64,000 nucleotides of DNA from Motiliproteus sp036960405 (GTDB taxonomy: Bacteria; Pseudomonadota; Gammaproteobacteria; Pseudomonadales; Balneatricaceae), in NCBI GenBank assembly GCA_036960405.1, contig JBALWS010000004.1, forward strand, positions 26,142 through 90,141, written 5' to 3'. Below, piece by piece: positions 1-8,122 of this stretch; positions within the stretch are counted from its first letter, which is position 1; each line of letters begins with the position of its first letter. The notes beneath the pieces are model-generated. The model was not told where the DNA came from. It saw only the letters and a program-made list of their open reading frames with translations, and ran no database searches. A program made the position numbers and the translations under genes.

Positions 1-2389
1 TGGCCAGCGCGATTAAGCCTTGCCACTGTTCGGCCAGGCAGGCCATCGCGGTAATAACCGTTGCCACCACAGTGAGAAGCTGCGCTTCAATGATCAACGC
101 GCGGTGTTTTACAAACCGTGCCAGCCCTATGCTGATAAAGCAGCTAAGCCAAAGCGCAATACTTGTATACGCCTCAAAGTTGCGTATCACTTTGGGTAAG
201 AAAATCAACGGTAGTGCTAGATAGCAGGCTATCTGCAGCCAATATACCGCTTTAATAATTCTTGAGGAGCTGTAGTGGCGTTTATACCAGTAATAAGACA
301 GCAGCAGCGAAAGGAATAACTCAACCCTGGCCAGATTTGCATACAGAGGTTGGTCGGTAAAGCTGAAACTCCCCGAGTCCATAACACCCAAAGCAACCAT
401 CCCAAGTAAAGGTAATAACAGTAGCCAGGCAAAGAGTTCGGTGAACTTGAGCCTGCCCTTCGCTGCGAGATGAAGCAGCATCACACTTATCAGTGGCAAA
501 CTATTGAGGAAGTATTCATGGCTGATGAGATAAGCGACAAACAGCAGGCAGGCCGAATAGTTGACGCTGAGCAGTTCTTTAAACAATACCCAGACCTTAT
601 GTTCAGCACTGAAGTGTTGCCTATCCCCTTGTTTGCTGCTCCGCTCATCGCCGGCCTCCTCTTTGCAAACAAATAACGGAGCCATCAGAACGGTGGCAAC
701 AAACAGCGCGGCGGCGGTCAGCGTCAACGTGACGAGCGGGAAGGCATAACCGTTAATATCAGCGATGGCTAAGTGGCCGTGATCGAATACGGTGCTAAGG
801 CCAACGATGTTGAACCCAATGCCAACGGCCAGCAACACGTAGCTCTCGGCACGCACTGAGATGAAGTGCTCTTTGCAGCCAAGCCAGAGCAGCAATAAGC
901 CCTCTAACAGCAACACTAGGCCCAAGAAGTCATGGCTAATGAGATTCAAGGCCGCAAAACCGATAAAGCTACCCGCAAACAGCAGCATTAAGGCGCGGAT
1001 CTGTTGATGGCCTCTAAAAAACCGATACAACCCGGCGCAGACAACCCCGTTGGCAAGGAATATCTCACCGCTATAGGGCGTCAACTGACTGATCACCAGC
1101 AACATAAAAGCGACCAATGCAATTGGCATTGCCAACATGCGCTTGGTTATGGGCTTATGGATGCCGATTTCACTGCTTAATTCGTCATTGTTGGTAAACG
1201 CTTCCATGGGCTGTTTGGATAGCCAGGTCAATCCGCTCAAGCCATAGACATAGAAAATGGTATTTACGGATACCAGCGCGGCGATGACCGGCCAATCTAG
1301 CCCCTGCAGAGGTTGGCCCAGATAGAGTACGAAGGCTTCGATACAGGCGATATGCAGCAGGGTTGCCATTTCCATCAATAGCGGCCAGTTCAGCCTGCGG
1401 CTTTGCCATAAAGAACAGCTGCCGATCAACAGCAGGTAGGGCAGATACAGTAGTGGCACCTGACTGCCCGAAATCAACATCATCGGCGCCAGTGAACCGC
1501 CGACCAGCGCGATAATTGAAACTATCTTGGCGTTGAATTTCATCGACAGCCAAAAACCTGACAAGGAGATAAGTAGCAGTAAAATAAAGCTAAAACTTGT
1601 CGGTATTAGTTCGAAGTAAGGTCCAATAAAGTAAGTGCTTAGGTAATTGAGAATAAGCCCCAGACCGACCAGGGCGGAGCCAAAGTCCGCCATACCGGAA
1701 CGTTTTTTCCAAATAAACAGACCGCCTGCAACAATGGCGTTGGCAGATCCAAAACCCAGTAAGGCTTTGCCGAGCTCGGAGAACCAGTTGTTGACGGAAT
1801 ATTGCAGTAGATAACCAAAACCTAATGTCAGGGTGATGATCCCTGCAATGGTCATCAAGAACACAGGGCCTAACCCCTTGTCTTGATAGTGCTGATAGAA
1901 CGATTGTATTTGATTTTTTATGCCGGCAACGGGGCCGAGAAAAGCGGCTGAAAATTCGCCGAGTGAGGCACTGACTTGACCAGCGTTTTGGATAAATTGG
2001 TTGCTTATCTGTGCCTTGGCAGTGTCTTTGGATGCTCGTATCAGCTGTTCTGTTGGTGCTGGGGCTCCCCAGGGATCGTTGTAGGCCTTAGGCTCATGTA
2101 TTGAAGATGGCTCTGAAGACGATTCAGAACGAAGACCTGTTGAGATAATCGGGCTTGTCGGCTCGGTCGGCTTTGCTGGCTCAATCGAGTCAGACTGCAC
2201 GATGCTTTCAGTGGGTAGGCCGCCAAGGTCGTCGCTGGGGGCCTGCTGCTCCGCAACTCGAGTTAAGCCATCGAGCCGATCACTGAAAATAGCGAGGCGG
2301 TTTGCAAAGCGCTGTTGCTGCTGGCCTTGCTCAGCACGTAGGGCTTTTAACTCCGCACGGAGTTGCCGCAATTCATCCTTTAACTGCAT
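1..2389 (-). CDS. DUF2339 family multi-spanning membrane protein (3' end beyond window)
   Basis: The frame is open from an ATG at 2389 to the left edge of the window (about 796 codons), so the C-terminus is missing. The first ~45 residues are Gln/Glu/Arg-rich and look like a coiled coil. A Ser/Pro-rich linker follows (to about residue 120), and hydrophobic segments begin near residue 173 and continue almost without break. That layout matches the large DUF2339 membrane proteins, whose function is unknown. GGAAG lies 6 bases before the ATG. It follows the ygiC-like gene on the same strand after 118 bases, so it could be the last gene of the yjf-type operon or have its own weak promoter. Confidence 0.75.
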   Translation of the reverse strand, partial: MQLKDELRQLRAELKALRAEQGQQQQRFANRLAIFSDRLDGLTRVAEQQAPSDDLGGLPTESIVQSDSIEPAKPTEPTSPIISTGLRSESSSEPSSIHEPKAYNDPWGAPAPTEQLIRASKDTAKAQISNQFIQNAGQVSASLGEFSAAFLGPVAGIKNQIQSFYQHYQDKGLGPVFLMTIAGIITLTLGFGYLLQYSVNNWFSELGKALLGFGSANAIVAGGLFIWKKRSGMADFGSALVGLGLILNYLSTYFIGPYFELIPTSFSFILLLLISLSGFWLSMKFNAKIVSIIALVGGSLAPMMLISGSQVPLLYLPYLLLIGSCSLWQSRRLNWPLLMEMATLLHIACIEAFVLYLGQPLQGLDWPVIAALVSVNTIFYVYGLSGLTWLSKQPMEAFTNNDELSSEIGIHKPITKRMLAMPIALVAFMLLVISQLTPYSGEIFLANGVVCAGLYRFFRGHQQIRALMLLFAGSFIGFAALNLISHDFLGLVLLLEGLLLLWLGCKEHFISVRAESYVLLAVGIGFNIVGLSTVFDHGHLAIADINGYAFPLVTLTLTAAALFVATVLMAPLFVCKEEAGDERSSKQGDRQHFSAEHKVWVLFKELLSVNYSACLLFVAYLISHEYFLNSLPLISVMLLHLAAKGRLKFTELFAWLLLLPLLGMVALGVMDSGSFSFTDQPLYANLARVELFLSLLLSYYWYKRHYSSSRIIKAVYWLQIACYLALPLIFLPKVIRNFEAYTSIALWLSCFISIGLARFVKHRALIIEAQLLTVVATVITAMACLAEQWQGLIALA

Positions 2390-2507
2390 TATTACTTCCG
2401 AATCAGTAAGTTGGCATGGTGTTTCGGTTCGGTTAGTGTGCTTGGATCTTACGACCAGAATTGTAGTGCTAGCGAGCAAATGTTCATTCGCCTAGCCGTG
2501 GTTATTA

Positions 2508-3677
2508 TCAATTCAGGATGGTGTGTGGAAGATACCTCGACAGGTCTTGGGTAATAAGTCCCGAATCTTCTCGAACGGAGATCCCCGCCGGTTCGTCATC
2601 GACCAGCCAGGAGCCGATCAGGGTGTAGTTGTCACCAAACTTAGGCAAGGGGTGATAGCCTTGATAGATAAAGCCTTCCTCGCCATAGGGGCCATCGCTT
2701 TGTTCGATGGCCGCGCCGTTCTTCAGGATGCTGATATTGGCCCCCTCGCGCGAAAAAATGGGCTTTTTGACCAGTTGCATAGTCCCCGCTTTTTTCAATT
2801 CATCCTCGAAAAAGGCAGGTAGTAGGTTGGGGTGACCGGGGAATAATTTCCAGAGCATGGGTAATAAGGCTTTATTGGAGAGGATGCAGCCTTTCCATAT
2901 CGGCTCCAGAAAATTCACATCTGCGGTTAGGGTCAGCTCTGCATAGGCTTCTCGCAGCATGAACTCCCATGGATAGAGCTTGAACAGCCAAGTGATTACT
3001 CGGTTATCCAGATCGGTTAACCAGTCGCCTTCACCATGGCCGATATCTTCAATATAGACGAATCGGGTCTCGACTCCTGCCGCTTTGGCACAGTCCTGGA
3101 GGTAGGTAACGGTTCCCAAATCCTCCTCGGTGTCTTTGCAGCAGCTCAGGTGAAGGACTTGGCCAGGGTAGTGTTTTTTGAGAGTTGAGAACCGCTGGAT
3201 CAGTTTCTCCTGCAGCGAGGTGAACTGGTCTGATGGGCGAGGTAGTGCCCCTCTATCCACTTGCTGCTCCAGCCATAACCACTGCCAGAAACCACTCTCA
3301 TACAGCGAGGTGGGGGTGTCGGCGTTGTTCTCGTAGAGTTTTGCCGGATTCACCCCGTCGTAAGCCAGGTCGATGCGCGAATACAGGCTCGGCTCTCTGT
3401 CCTGCCAGGATTGGGCGACTCGGTTCCAGTAGGGCTGAGGGATCTGGAAGCGCTGCATCAACTCATCACTGCGTACCACCTCATCGACGACGGCCAGGCA
3501 CATCTGGTGGATCTCGGCTGTGGGAGCCTCAATATCTTGCTCGATCTGCTTCAGAGTGAACTGGTAATAGGCGCTTTCATCCCAATAGGGTTCGCCATAC
3601 ATAGTGTGAAACTTAAACCCATATTGTTCGGCCAGTGCTTGCCAGCCAGGGCGCTGCCGAATCGGCATTCGCAGCAC
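2508..3677 (-). CDS. yjfC: Glutathionylspermidine synthase-like ATP-grasp protein (YgiC/YjfC family)
   Basis: This 389-residue protein matches the E. coli YgiC/YjfC length (about 386) and pattern: an N-terminal RPGW...YGF.FHTMYGEPYW block, then the glutathionylspermidine synthase C-terminal ATP-grasp fold with the late motifs KPIFSREGANI and EGFIYQGYHPLP. E. coli Gsp synthetase ligates glutathione to spermidine. YgiC/YjfC lack the amidase half and their real substrate is unknown. The start is a GTG at 3677. The GGGGGA just before it is provided by the last Gly codons of the upstream ygiB-like gene. An ATG three codons later (3668) is the alternative. It is the seventh gene of the leftward yjf-type operon. 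Confidence 0.85.
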   Translation of the reverse strand: MLRMPIRQRPGWQALAEQYGFKFHTMYGEPYWDESAYYQFTLKQIEQDIEAPTAEIHQMCLAVVDEVVRSDELMQRFQIPQPYWNRVAQSWQDREPSLYSRIDLAYDGVNPAKLYENNADTPTSLYESGFWQWLWLEQQVDRGALPRPSDQFTSLQEKLIQRFSTLKKHYPGQVLHLSCCKDTEEDLGTVTYLQDCAKAAGVETRFVYIEDIGHGEGDWLTDLDNRVITWLFKLYPWEFMLREAYAELTLTADVNFLEPIWKGCILSNKALLPMLWKLFPGHPNLLPAFFEDELKKAGTMQLVKKPIFSREGANISILKNGAAIEQSDGPYGEEGFIYQGYHPLPKFGDNYTLIGSWLVDDEPAGISVREDSGLITQDLSRYLPHTILN

Positions 3678-3680
3678 GAT

Positions 3681-4286
3681 TTATCCCCCCCAGCCGCCAG
3701 ATCGGCTGCCACCCCATGATGATTTGGCCGCCGCCTTGGAACCAAATCCTCCGCGTGAGATGGTACGGGTTACCTTGGGCTTTGGCTTGAAAGCATCGGG
3801 GCTCACTTTGACATTGCTCACCCGCGAATTGCGAGAATAATCGCCATAGCGTTTGCCATCGGCGCCGTAGTAGCCACCGTACAGGCTGCCATAACCGGTA
3901 TAGACCGGTGACGAGTAGCGGCGTCCATCGAGCATCTGGCCGAGCATAAAGCCACCGAGTGCCGGCATGAACCAGCTGTTTCCATTCCGGTCATGGCGCA
4001 CTTCGCAGTTACCAAACTCGGCGGCACAGTCATTATTTGAACGGTATTTTGGGGCGGTTGTTTCTGATTCAGCAACCGCTCGCTGATAGGCCGCTTCGCA
4101 GACATCTGCTTCGCCCTGATTATCATTTTTGCAGTCGTCGATGCTGGCGTAAATCTTGGCGTCGACCTTATTGTCACCGCAACCCGCCAGCGCGATGACA
4201 CCACCGATGGCAGCCGCCAGCTTGGTCACGGTGTAGAGCGGCTGCTTACGCATCTGTTGTAAATCAATTTGCTTGGTTCGTTTCAT
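3681..4286 (-). CDS. yjfM: DUF1190 lipoprotein (YgiB/YjfM family)
   Basis: This is a 201-residue UPF0441/DUF1190 protein. A basic N-terminus is followed by a hydrophobic segment ending in a LAGC lipobox, with the acylated Cys at residue 36 and Gly at +2, so an outer-membrane-facing lipoprotein is likely. Cysteines at roughly 53, 63, 87 and 94 could form disulfides. The second half is Gly/Tyr/Ser-rich and ends in a SxWGGSRSGGWGG tail, typical of YgiB. ATG 4286 has GGGAG upstream. In E. coli, ygiB-ygiC and yjfM-yjfC are paired as here, with 3 bases between genes. The biochemical role is unknown. Confidence 0.88.
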   Translation of the reverse strand: MKRTKQIDLQQMRKQPLYTVTKLAAAIGGVIALAGCGDNKVDAKIYASIDDCKNDNQGEADVCEAAYQRAVAESETTAPKYRSNNDCAAEFGNCEVRHDRNGNSWFMPALGGFMLGQMLDGRRYSSPVYTGYGSLYGGYYGADGKRYGDYSRNSRVSNVKVSPDAFKPKPKVTRTISRGGFGSKAAAKSSWGGSRSGGWGG

Positions 4287-4338
4287 GGTGTCGGCTCCCT
4301 GCTGTTCCTAAGAGGTACAATCTAATAAGGCATACAGG

Positions 4339-4755
4339 CTAATAAGACATACAGGCTGCATTGAGCAGACCGATAGACACCGAAACACAACCTAGCATGA
4401 TGCCGGCAGCCACCTCATCCTGCTCGATCCGTTCCGCAATACGAGGCATAAAACCGAACCGAACGATCGCAAAGGCCAGCAACTGAGCGATCAGAGCGAT
4501 GACGGCCCAAATGATGAAGTCAACCACGCCGGCAGAGTTGGTCGCCGCCCCGGCGACAGCGATTGAGAAACCGAGAATTGCCCCCCCAAAAGCCCAAGCC
4601 GCAGCAGTACTTTGCTTCTCCTTGATCAGTAGCCATTCATCATGAGGAGTTACTTTGCTGTATAGCACCTTGAATACCAGTAACGAAGCCAGGCTCAGTG
4701 TGAAGTACAGCGCAAAAGGCAACAGGCCAGATAGTGATAGCATGATTGCGTCCAT
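4339..4755 (-). CDS. yjfL: DUF350 integral membrane protein (YjfL family)
   Basis: This 138-residue protein has about four transmembrane helices (roughly residues 10-30, 48-70, 78-102 and 115-135) and a conserved charged loop near KVTPHDEW...E. E. coli YjfL is about 132 residues with the same topology. DUF350 proteins occur beside PspA, DUF1190 and Gsp-synthase-like genes in many proteobacteria, but no activity is established. The ATG at 4755 is preceded by AAGGAGC at ideal spacing. A gap of 47 bases separates it from the DUF2491 gene upstream and 52 from ygiB downstream, consistent with one operon. Confidence 0.88.
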   Translation of the reverse strand: MDAIMLSLSGLLPFALYFTLSLASLLVFKVLYSKVTPHDEWLLIKEKQSTAAAWAFGGAILGFSIAVAGAATNSAGVVDFIIWAVIALIAQLLAFAIVRFGFMPRIAERIEQDEVAAGIMLGCVSVSIGLLNAACMSY

Positions 4756-4802
4756 GTAGTGCTCCTTAGGGACTGAGATTTAAAAGCTGAATGAAGAGGG
4801 GG

Positions 4803-5453
4803 CTAACCTATCACGTCGAAATCCCCATGGCCAAGGTTGATGCCGGTGCTGACCACCCGGCATCGCTCGGCTCGATTATCGACGATTTGTTCCTCGCCGG
4901 ATACCAGTAGAAATTCATACAGATCGTCATTCAGCGGTCGTTCGTAGAGCATGACAAACTGGTCCGTCTCGGACGCATCTTCTGTCTCGGTATGGGTTGT
5001 TTCAGTCATGGCGACTGGTGGACAGTCTCCAACAGCCACCCAGACGCGCGAAAATAGCTGACCTTCGAAGTTATAAGTCGAACGGCTGATCCCCGTCTTT
5101 AGCAGTTCATTCCAGTCATGGTCAGAACCAACGCTCTGGGTCTCGAAGAAATGAAGCAGCTTCACGTCGCTGACATGTTGTTCATCCATGCCGCCGCTTA
5201 AGACCACCTGGAAGAAGCCGTCGTCATCGGTGTAGTAACGCAGTATGGTGTTGGAGTCATCCAGTTTGACTACCCCCACTGCTTGGATCAACTGCACCTT
5301 GGCGATGCTGCTGGTGATCAACTGGTCGTCGAGCAGGCGCAGTTTAAGTTCATTTAGCTCAACCGCACCGCCGAGTCGAAAACCGAGAATTTCAGGCGGT
5401 CCGGCGACAGGAGTCGGCTTGTCAGCCATTTTTTGTTTGATCCAATCCAGCAT
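4803..5453 (-). CDS. yjfK: DUF2491 family protein (YjfK)
   Basis: This soluble 216-residue protein is close to E. coli YjfK (219). It starts MLDWIKQKM and has the acidic, strand-rich pattern of DUF2491, including a YYTDDDGFFQVV-type block. There is no signal peptide or membrane helix, so it is probably cytoplasmic. Its ATG overlaps the TGA of the upstream K+ channel gene (TGATG), so translation is likely coupled. The function is unknown. Its constant association with PspA, DUF350 and DUF1190 genes suggests a part in an envelope-stress complex. Confidence 0.85.
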   Translation of the reverse strand: MLDWIKQKMADKPTPVAGPPEILGFRLGGAVELNELKLRLLDDQLITSSIAKVQLIQAVGVVKLDDSNTILRYYTDDDGFFQVVLSGGMDEQHVSDVKLLHFFETQSVGSDHDWNELLKTGISRSTYNFEGQLFSRVWVAVGDCPPVAMTETTHTETEDASETDQFVMLYERPLNDDLYEFLLVSGEEQIVDNRAERCRVVSTGINLGHGDFDVIG

Positions 5454-6502
5454 CAGCTTGCGCTCCAGTCAAAACACTTTATGCGTTCATCGGCAATGTA
5501 ATGGACCCGACAACCCGCAGCGACAGGCAGATCCATAGCAGGATTGACCACCAGCGAGTCAGGGCCGTCGCTCTGCAGCGCAATCACGGTGGCCTGATGG
5601 CGCTCCTTGAACCGCAGGAACAGGTCACGCACGAAGACAGGCGTTACGCCTGCGGGCACTTCAACAGAATACTGCGTCATCCCTTTATCCACCGCTAGCA
5701 ACTCGTGATGGAGGGCGCTCGATCCGGGGTCCGCAGCGGTCTTAGCCAGCATCTCCACCGACACCGATGGGATGCATTCCACGCTGGGACAATGCGCCTT
5801 TAATAGCCGGGCGATTGCGTCGTCGTTGAAGTAGGCCAGGATTCGCGCAGCGGGGTTCTGCTGATAACAGAACATGGCCGTTGTCAGGGTGATGTCATCC
5901 AGCGGCGTGTCGATCAGGATCGTTGCCGCCTGGCCGATATTGGCCCGATGCATCTCCGCTTCGTTGTTAAAACTAGAGACCCGGACAAAGCCTATCTGAT
6001 CCGGCAGGGGGTTACTGTCCAGCTTATCCTGGTGCGCACAAAGCGCCACATTGGCGCTTTCCGGTGACGCCGCTTCACGCAACAACAGCTGAATAAGCTG
6101 CGCTGTACGCGGGCCATTATAGCCAATGACCAACGTATGGTTGGTTTGTTGCAGTTGGCTCATACCCTTCAGGCTCCTTTGAAAATACTGAATAATCGCC
6201 GCCGCCATCCGACCTACAACCATTCCCCAGATCATCAAGCCGAAGGGGATAACCCAGCTGCTGATGATCAGCATCCCGGCTGGGGTGCTGGCGGAATAAT
6301 CGCCGTAGCCGACGGTGCTGGAGGTGACGATCAGAAAATACCAGAATAGCACCGGTGAGCCTTGGGCAACCGGCTCTTCGGCCCAGTACAGACCTAGAAA
6401 GCTAATTAAGATGTAGCTGACAAGCGCCACCAAGACGCTGTGCCAGCTAAGACGGGACAGTTGGCTAAAGAGCTTCCAAGCCAGTCGGGAGAAGATAGGC
6501 AT
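5453..6502 (-). CDS. Two-TM potassium channel with a cytoplasmic RCK-like domain
   Basis: The protein has 349 residues. Two membrane helices (about 22-40 and 76-100) flank a pore loop with the K+ selectivity filter TVGYGD at residues 63-68. After a linker, an RCK/TrkA_N-like Rossmann domain starts near residue 123 (TLVIGYNGPRTAQ), followed by a C-terminal ligand-binding-type region. The family gates K+ flux by nucleotide or ion binding. The gene lies between the PspA-like gene (12 bases) and yjfK (overlapping TGATG). E. coli yjfIJKLMC lacks this gene, so the channel is an addition to the operon. Inference: it couples membrane damage sensing to K+ efflux. Confidence 0.88.
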   Translation of the reverse strand: MPIFSRLAWKLFSQLSRLSWHSVLVALVSYILISFLGLYWAEEPVAQGSPVLFWYFLIVTSSTVGYGDYSASTPAGMLIISSWVIPFGLMIWGMVVGRMAAAIIQYFQRSLKGMSQLQQTNHTLVIGYNGPRTAQLIQLLLREAASPESANVALCAHQDKLDSNPLPDQIGFVRVSSFNNEAEMHRANIGQAATILIDTPLDDITLTTAMFCYQQNPAARILAYFNDDAIARLLKAHCPSVECIPSVSVEMLAKTAADPGSSALHHELLAVDKGMTQYSVEVPAGVTPVFVRDLFLRFKERHQATVIALQSDGPDSLVVNPAMDLPVAAGCRVHYIADERIKCFDWSAS

Positions 6503-6514
6503 TAGGCGCCAACC

Positions 6515-7204
6515 TTAAGAGGATTGTTTAGCCTTGAGCCGAGCCAGCACATCGCTCGCTCCACCGGCACCGCTAATGCCAGCGCTTTTCAGTTTCGCCT
6601 GCAGGCCACTGCCGTCTTCCTCGGACGCCATTTCACGCGCCGCCTCGATCTCGGCACTGCGGTGGGCTTGCTTATTCTTCAGCCGTTCCAAAGATTCGGC
6701 GGCGGTTTTCATCCGCGAATTGGTATTCAGATGGCGCGATGAAAGGCTCTCCTGGGCTTTTTGAACAGAGCTAGTGGCCTTAACGGTATCCACCTGCTGC
6801 TGCATCAACCGCAAGTTGTTTTTCGAGTCTTTCAGCGATTTCCGCAGCTGCACTACCGACGCCGAGACCTGCGTCAGAAACTGTTGTTCGGCCTCCCGTT
6901 CGGCTTCCAACTGAGAAATTTTCTCTGCCACTTCCATGGCCAGTGCATCATCGCCTTTCTCCATCGCCTGAACGGCATAGCCTTCGTGCTCGGCGACCGA
7001 TTTTTTCAGGTCGGCGGTCTTATGTTGCGACAGCTTTTCCTTCGCCACGATGGCGGTCAGCGACTGCTCGGACTTACGGATCTCCTCGCGGGTCTCGCGC
7101 ATCTCCTGGTCCAGAATGGTTAATGCCTGCGAATCGGCAACTGCTTCGGCGGCATCGTTGACGTTGCCCTTAAGGGCAGAAAACAATTTTGTCCAAACGC
7201 TCAT
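6515..7204 (-). CDS. yjfJ: PspA/IM30 family membrane-repair protein (YjfJ)
   Basis: This 229-residue protein is almost wholly alpha-helical coiled coil (about 25-190), with the N-terminal amphipathic stretch SVWTKLFSALKGNVNDAAE typical of PspA/IM30. It is close in length to PspA (222) but follows the YjfJ subfamily, with a short Gly/Ser-rich linker and a final helix (SDVLARLKAK). The family forms ESCRT-III-like helical assemblies on damaged inner membranes. No pspF, pspB or pspC is nearby, so control must differ from the classical Psp response. It sits second in the operon, 37 bases after yjfI. Confidence 0.92.
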   Translation of the reverse strand: MSVWTKLFSALKGNVNDAAEAVADSQALTILDQEMRETREEIRKSEQSLTAIVAKEKLSQHKTADLKKSVAEHEGYAVQAMEKGDDALAMEVAEKISQLEAEREAEQQFLTQVSASVVQLRKSLKDSKNNLRLMQQQVDTVKATSSVQKAQESLSSRHLNTNSRMKTAAESLERLKNKQAHRSAEIEAAREMASEEDGSGLQAKLKSAGISGAGGASDVLARLKAKQSS

Positions 7205-7241
7205 AGTGAGCCTCCTAATTTCAGCCAGATACGGGGTTCGA

Positions 7242-7634
7242 TTAGCTTAAAAACTCTTCGAAAAACTCCAGCATCCCTTCGATGTTGAGGAACAGGGTGT
7301 CGATTTCTATCAACACCGATTCCGCTTTAGATTCAGACGATAGCGCCCCAAAAGCAGCGTAATATTCCTCATCGCCAATTTTGGTAATGCCGATGGCGGT
7401 TAGCGGAAAGACGTTCTTGTGGGTACGTAGTATCAACGCATTAAAGGCTGCGGTATCACTGATTTGGGACACCGGGCAGAGCAGCGACTCCACCAACAGT
7501 TGCTCTCCACTGACAGTTACAAATGCATCGATGCCATCTTCGTTACTGATGAAGATCGCATCCCCCTCTTTTGAAACACTCAGGTCTTCCTGCTTTTCCA
7601 GTAGTGCATTCAGGTCGTTAAGACTCCAGGCCAT
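7242..7634 (-). CDS. yjfI: DUF2170 family protein (YjfI)
   Basis: This is a 130-residue acidic cytoplasmic protein with the DUF2170 pattern: MAWSLNDLNALLE at the start, FISNEDGIDAFV in the middle, and a C-terminal IEGMLEFFEEFL helix. I chose ATG 7634 because GAGGA lies 8 bases upstream. An in-frame ATG at 7649 has no ribosome site. It is the first gene of the leftward operon and is followed by the PspA-like gene, the same order as yjfI-yjfJ in E. coli. The function is unknown; an adaptor or regulator of the PspA-like protein is an inference. Confidence 0.85.
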   Translation of the reverse strand: MAWSLNDLNALLEKQEDLSVSKEGDAIFISNEDGIDAFVTVSGEQLLVESLLCPVSQISDTAAFNALILRTHKNVFPLTAIGITKIGDEEYYAAFGALSSESKAESVLIEIDTLFLNIEGMLEFFEEFLS

Positions 7635-7653
7635 ATCACTTTTCCTCATCTGT

Positions 7654-7675
7654 GTGACTTCAAGGCAGAAGTCAC
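7654..7675. repeat. Perfect inverted repeat, candidate operator of the yjfI operon
   Basis: GTGACTTC at 7654-7661 and GAAGTCAC at 7668-7675 are perfect 8-base arms around a 6-base spacer. The centre lies about 30 bases upstream of the yjfI start and close to the predicted transcription start, the usual place for a repressor. It could also fold as a hairpin in the 5' leader. Confidence 0.55.
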
Positions 7676-7702
7676 CATAATTTTATTAGCAATTTATGTC
7701 AA
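7673..7702 (-). promoter_or_regulatory. Candidate sigma-70 promoter of the leftward yjfI operon
   Basis: On the minus strand a perfect TTGACA (7702-7697) is followed after 18 bases by TATGGT (7678-7673, 4 of 6). The stretch between is AT-rich. The palindrome at 7654-7675 overlaps the -10/start region and a second palindrome lies upstream of the -35. Confidence 0.45.
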
Positions 7703-7710
7703 CCATGAAT

Positions 7711-7740
7711 TGCGTTTGTGACTTATGTTTCACAAATGCA
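7711..7740. repeat. Inverted repeat in the divergent control region
   Basis: TGCGTTTGTGA (7711-7721) and TCACAAATGCA (7730-7740) form 11-base arms with one mismatch around 8 bases. TTTGTGA/TCACAAA is perfect. It lies between the two divergent operons, upstream of the leftward -35, and shares the core GTGACTT with the first palindrome. A binding site for a dimeric regulator, possibly Crp-like or the DUF6471 protein, is inferred. Confidence 0.5.
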
Positions 7741-7792
7741 TATTCTTCTTGACTCGACAGCAGCTTTCTCGGAGCATTAAGTCTATAACGAC

Positions 7793-8122
7793 ATGACGAC
7801 TTTTCTAGGGCTGCTGAACATGAAAGACAAGACCCCCCGACGAGTACAGTTTCTTAACAGTCCCCAGTGGGCAGCCACAGTGCGTTCCCTGATTCGATCC
7901 GAGATGCAAAAGAAAGGGGTGGATTATGCCACCCTAAGCCTGCAACTAAGCGCCATCGGTACACAGCAAACGGCGGACAACCTGCGCCAGAAGGTCTCAC
8001 GCGGGATACTTGGTGCGCAATTGTTATTGCAAATTATGTACGTCCTCAAGGTTCGCAACTTTAGCTGGGAGTTGATTGAGGAGCTGAAAGACGCGGGCGG
8101 GACGGAGCACACCGATGGTTGA
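7793..8122 (+). CDS. DUF6471 domain protein, possible DNA-binding regulator
   Basis: This is a small cytoplasmic protein of 109 residues. The central 65 residues fit the DUF6471 pattern: W...VRSLIRSEM..KGVDYATLS..L..IGTQQTADNLRQKVSRG....LLLQIMYVL. That segment resembles an xre/Cro-like helix-turn-helix, so DNA binding is plausible but unproven. An ATG at 7820 with AGGG upstream could be the real start (100 residues), since the first ATG lacks a clear ribosome site. It is the first gene of the rightward operon, faces yjfI across 158 bases with two palindromes, and overlaps the rhomboid gene by 8 bases. An autoregulator of both operons is my inference. Confidence 0.7.
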   Translation: MTTFLGLLNMKDKTPRRVQFLNSPQWAATVRSLIRSEMQKKGVDYATLSLQLSAIGTQQTADNLRQKVSRGILGAQLLLQIMYVLKVRNFSWELIEELKDAGGTEHTDG

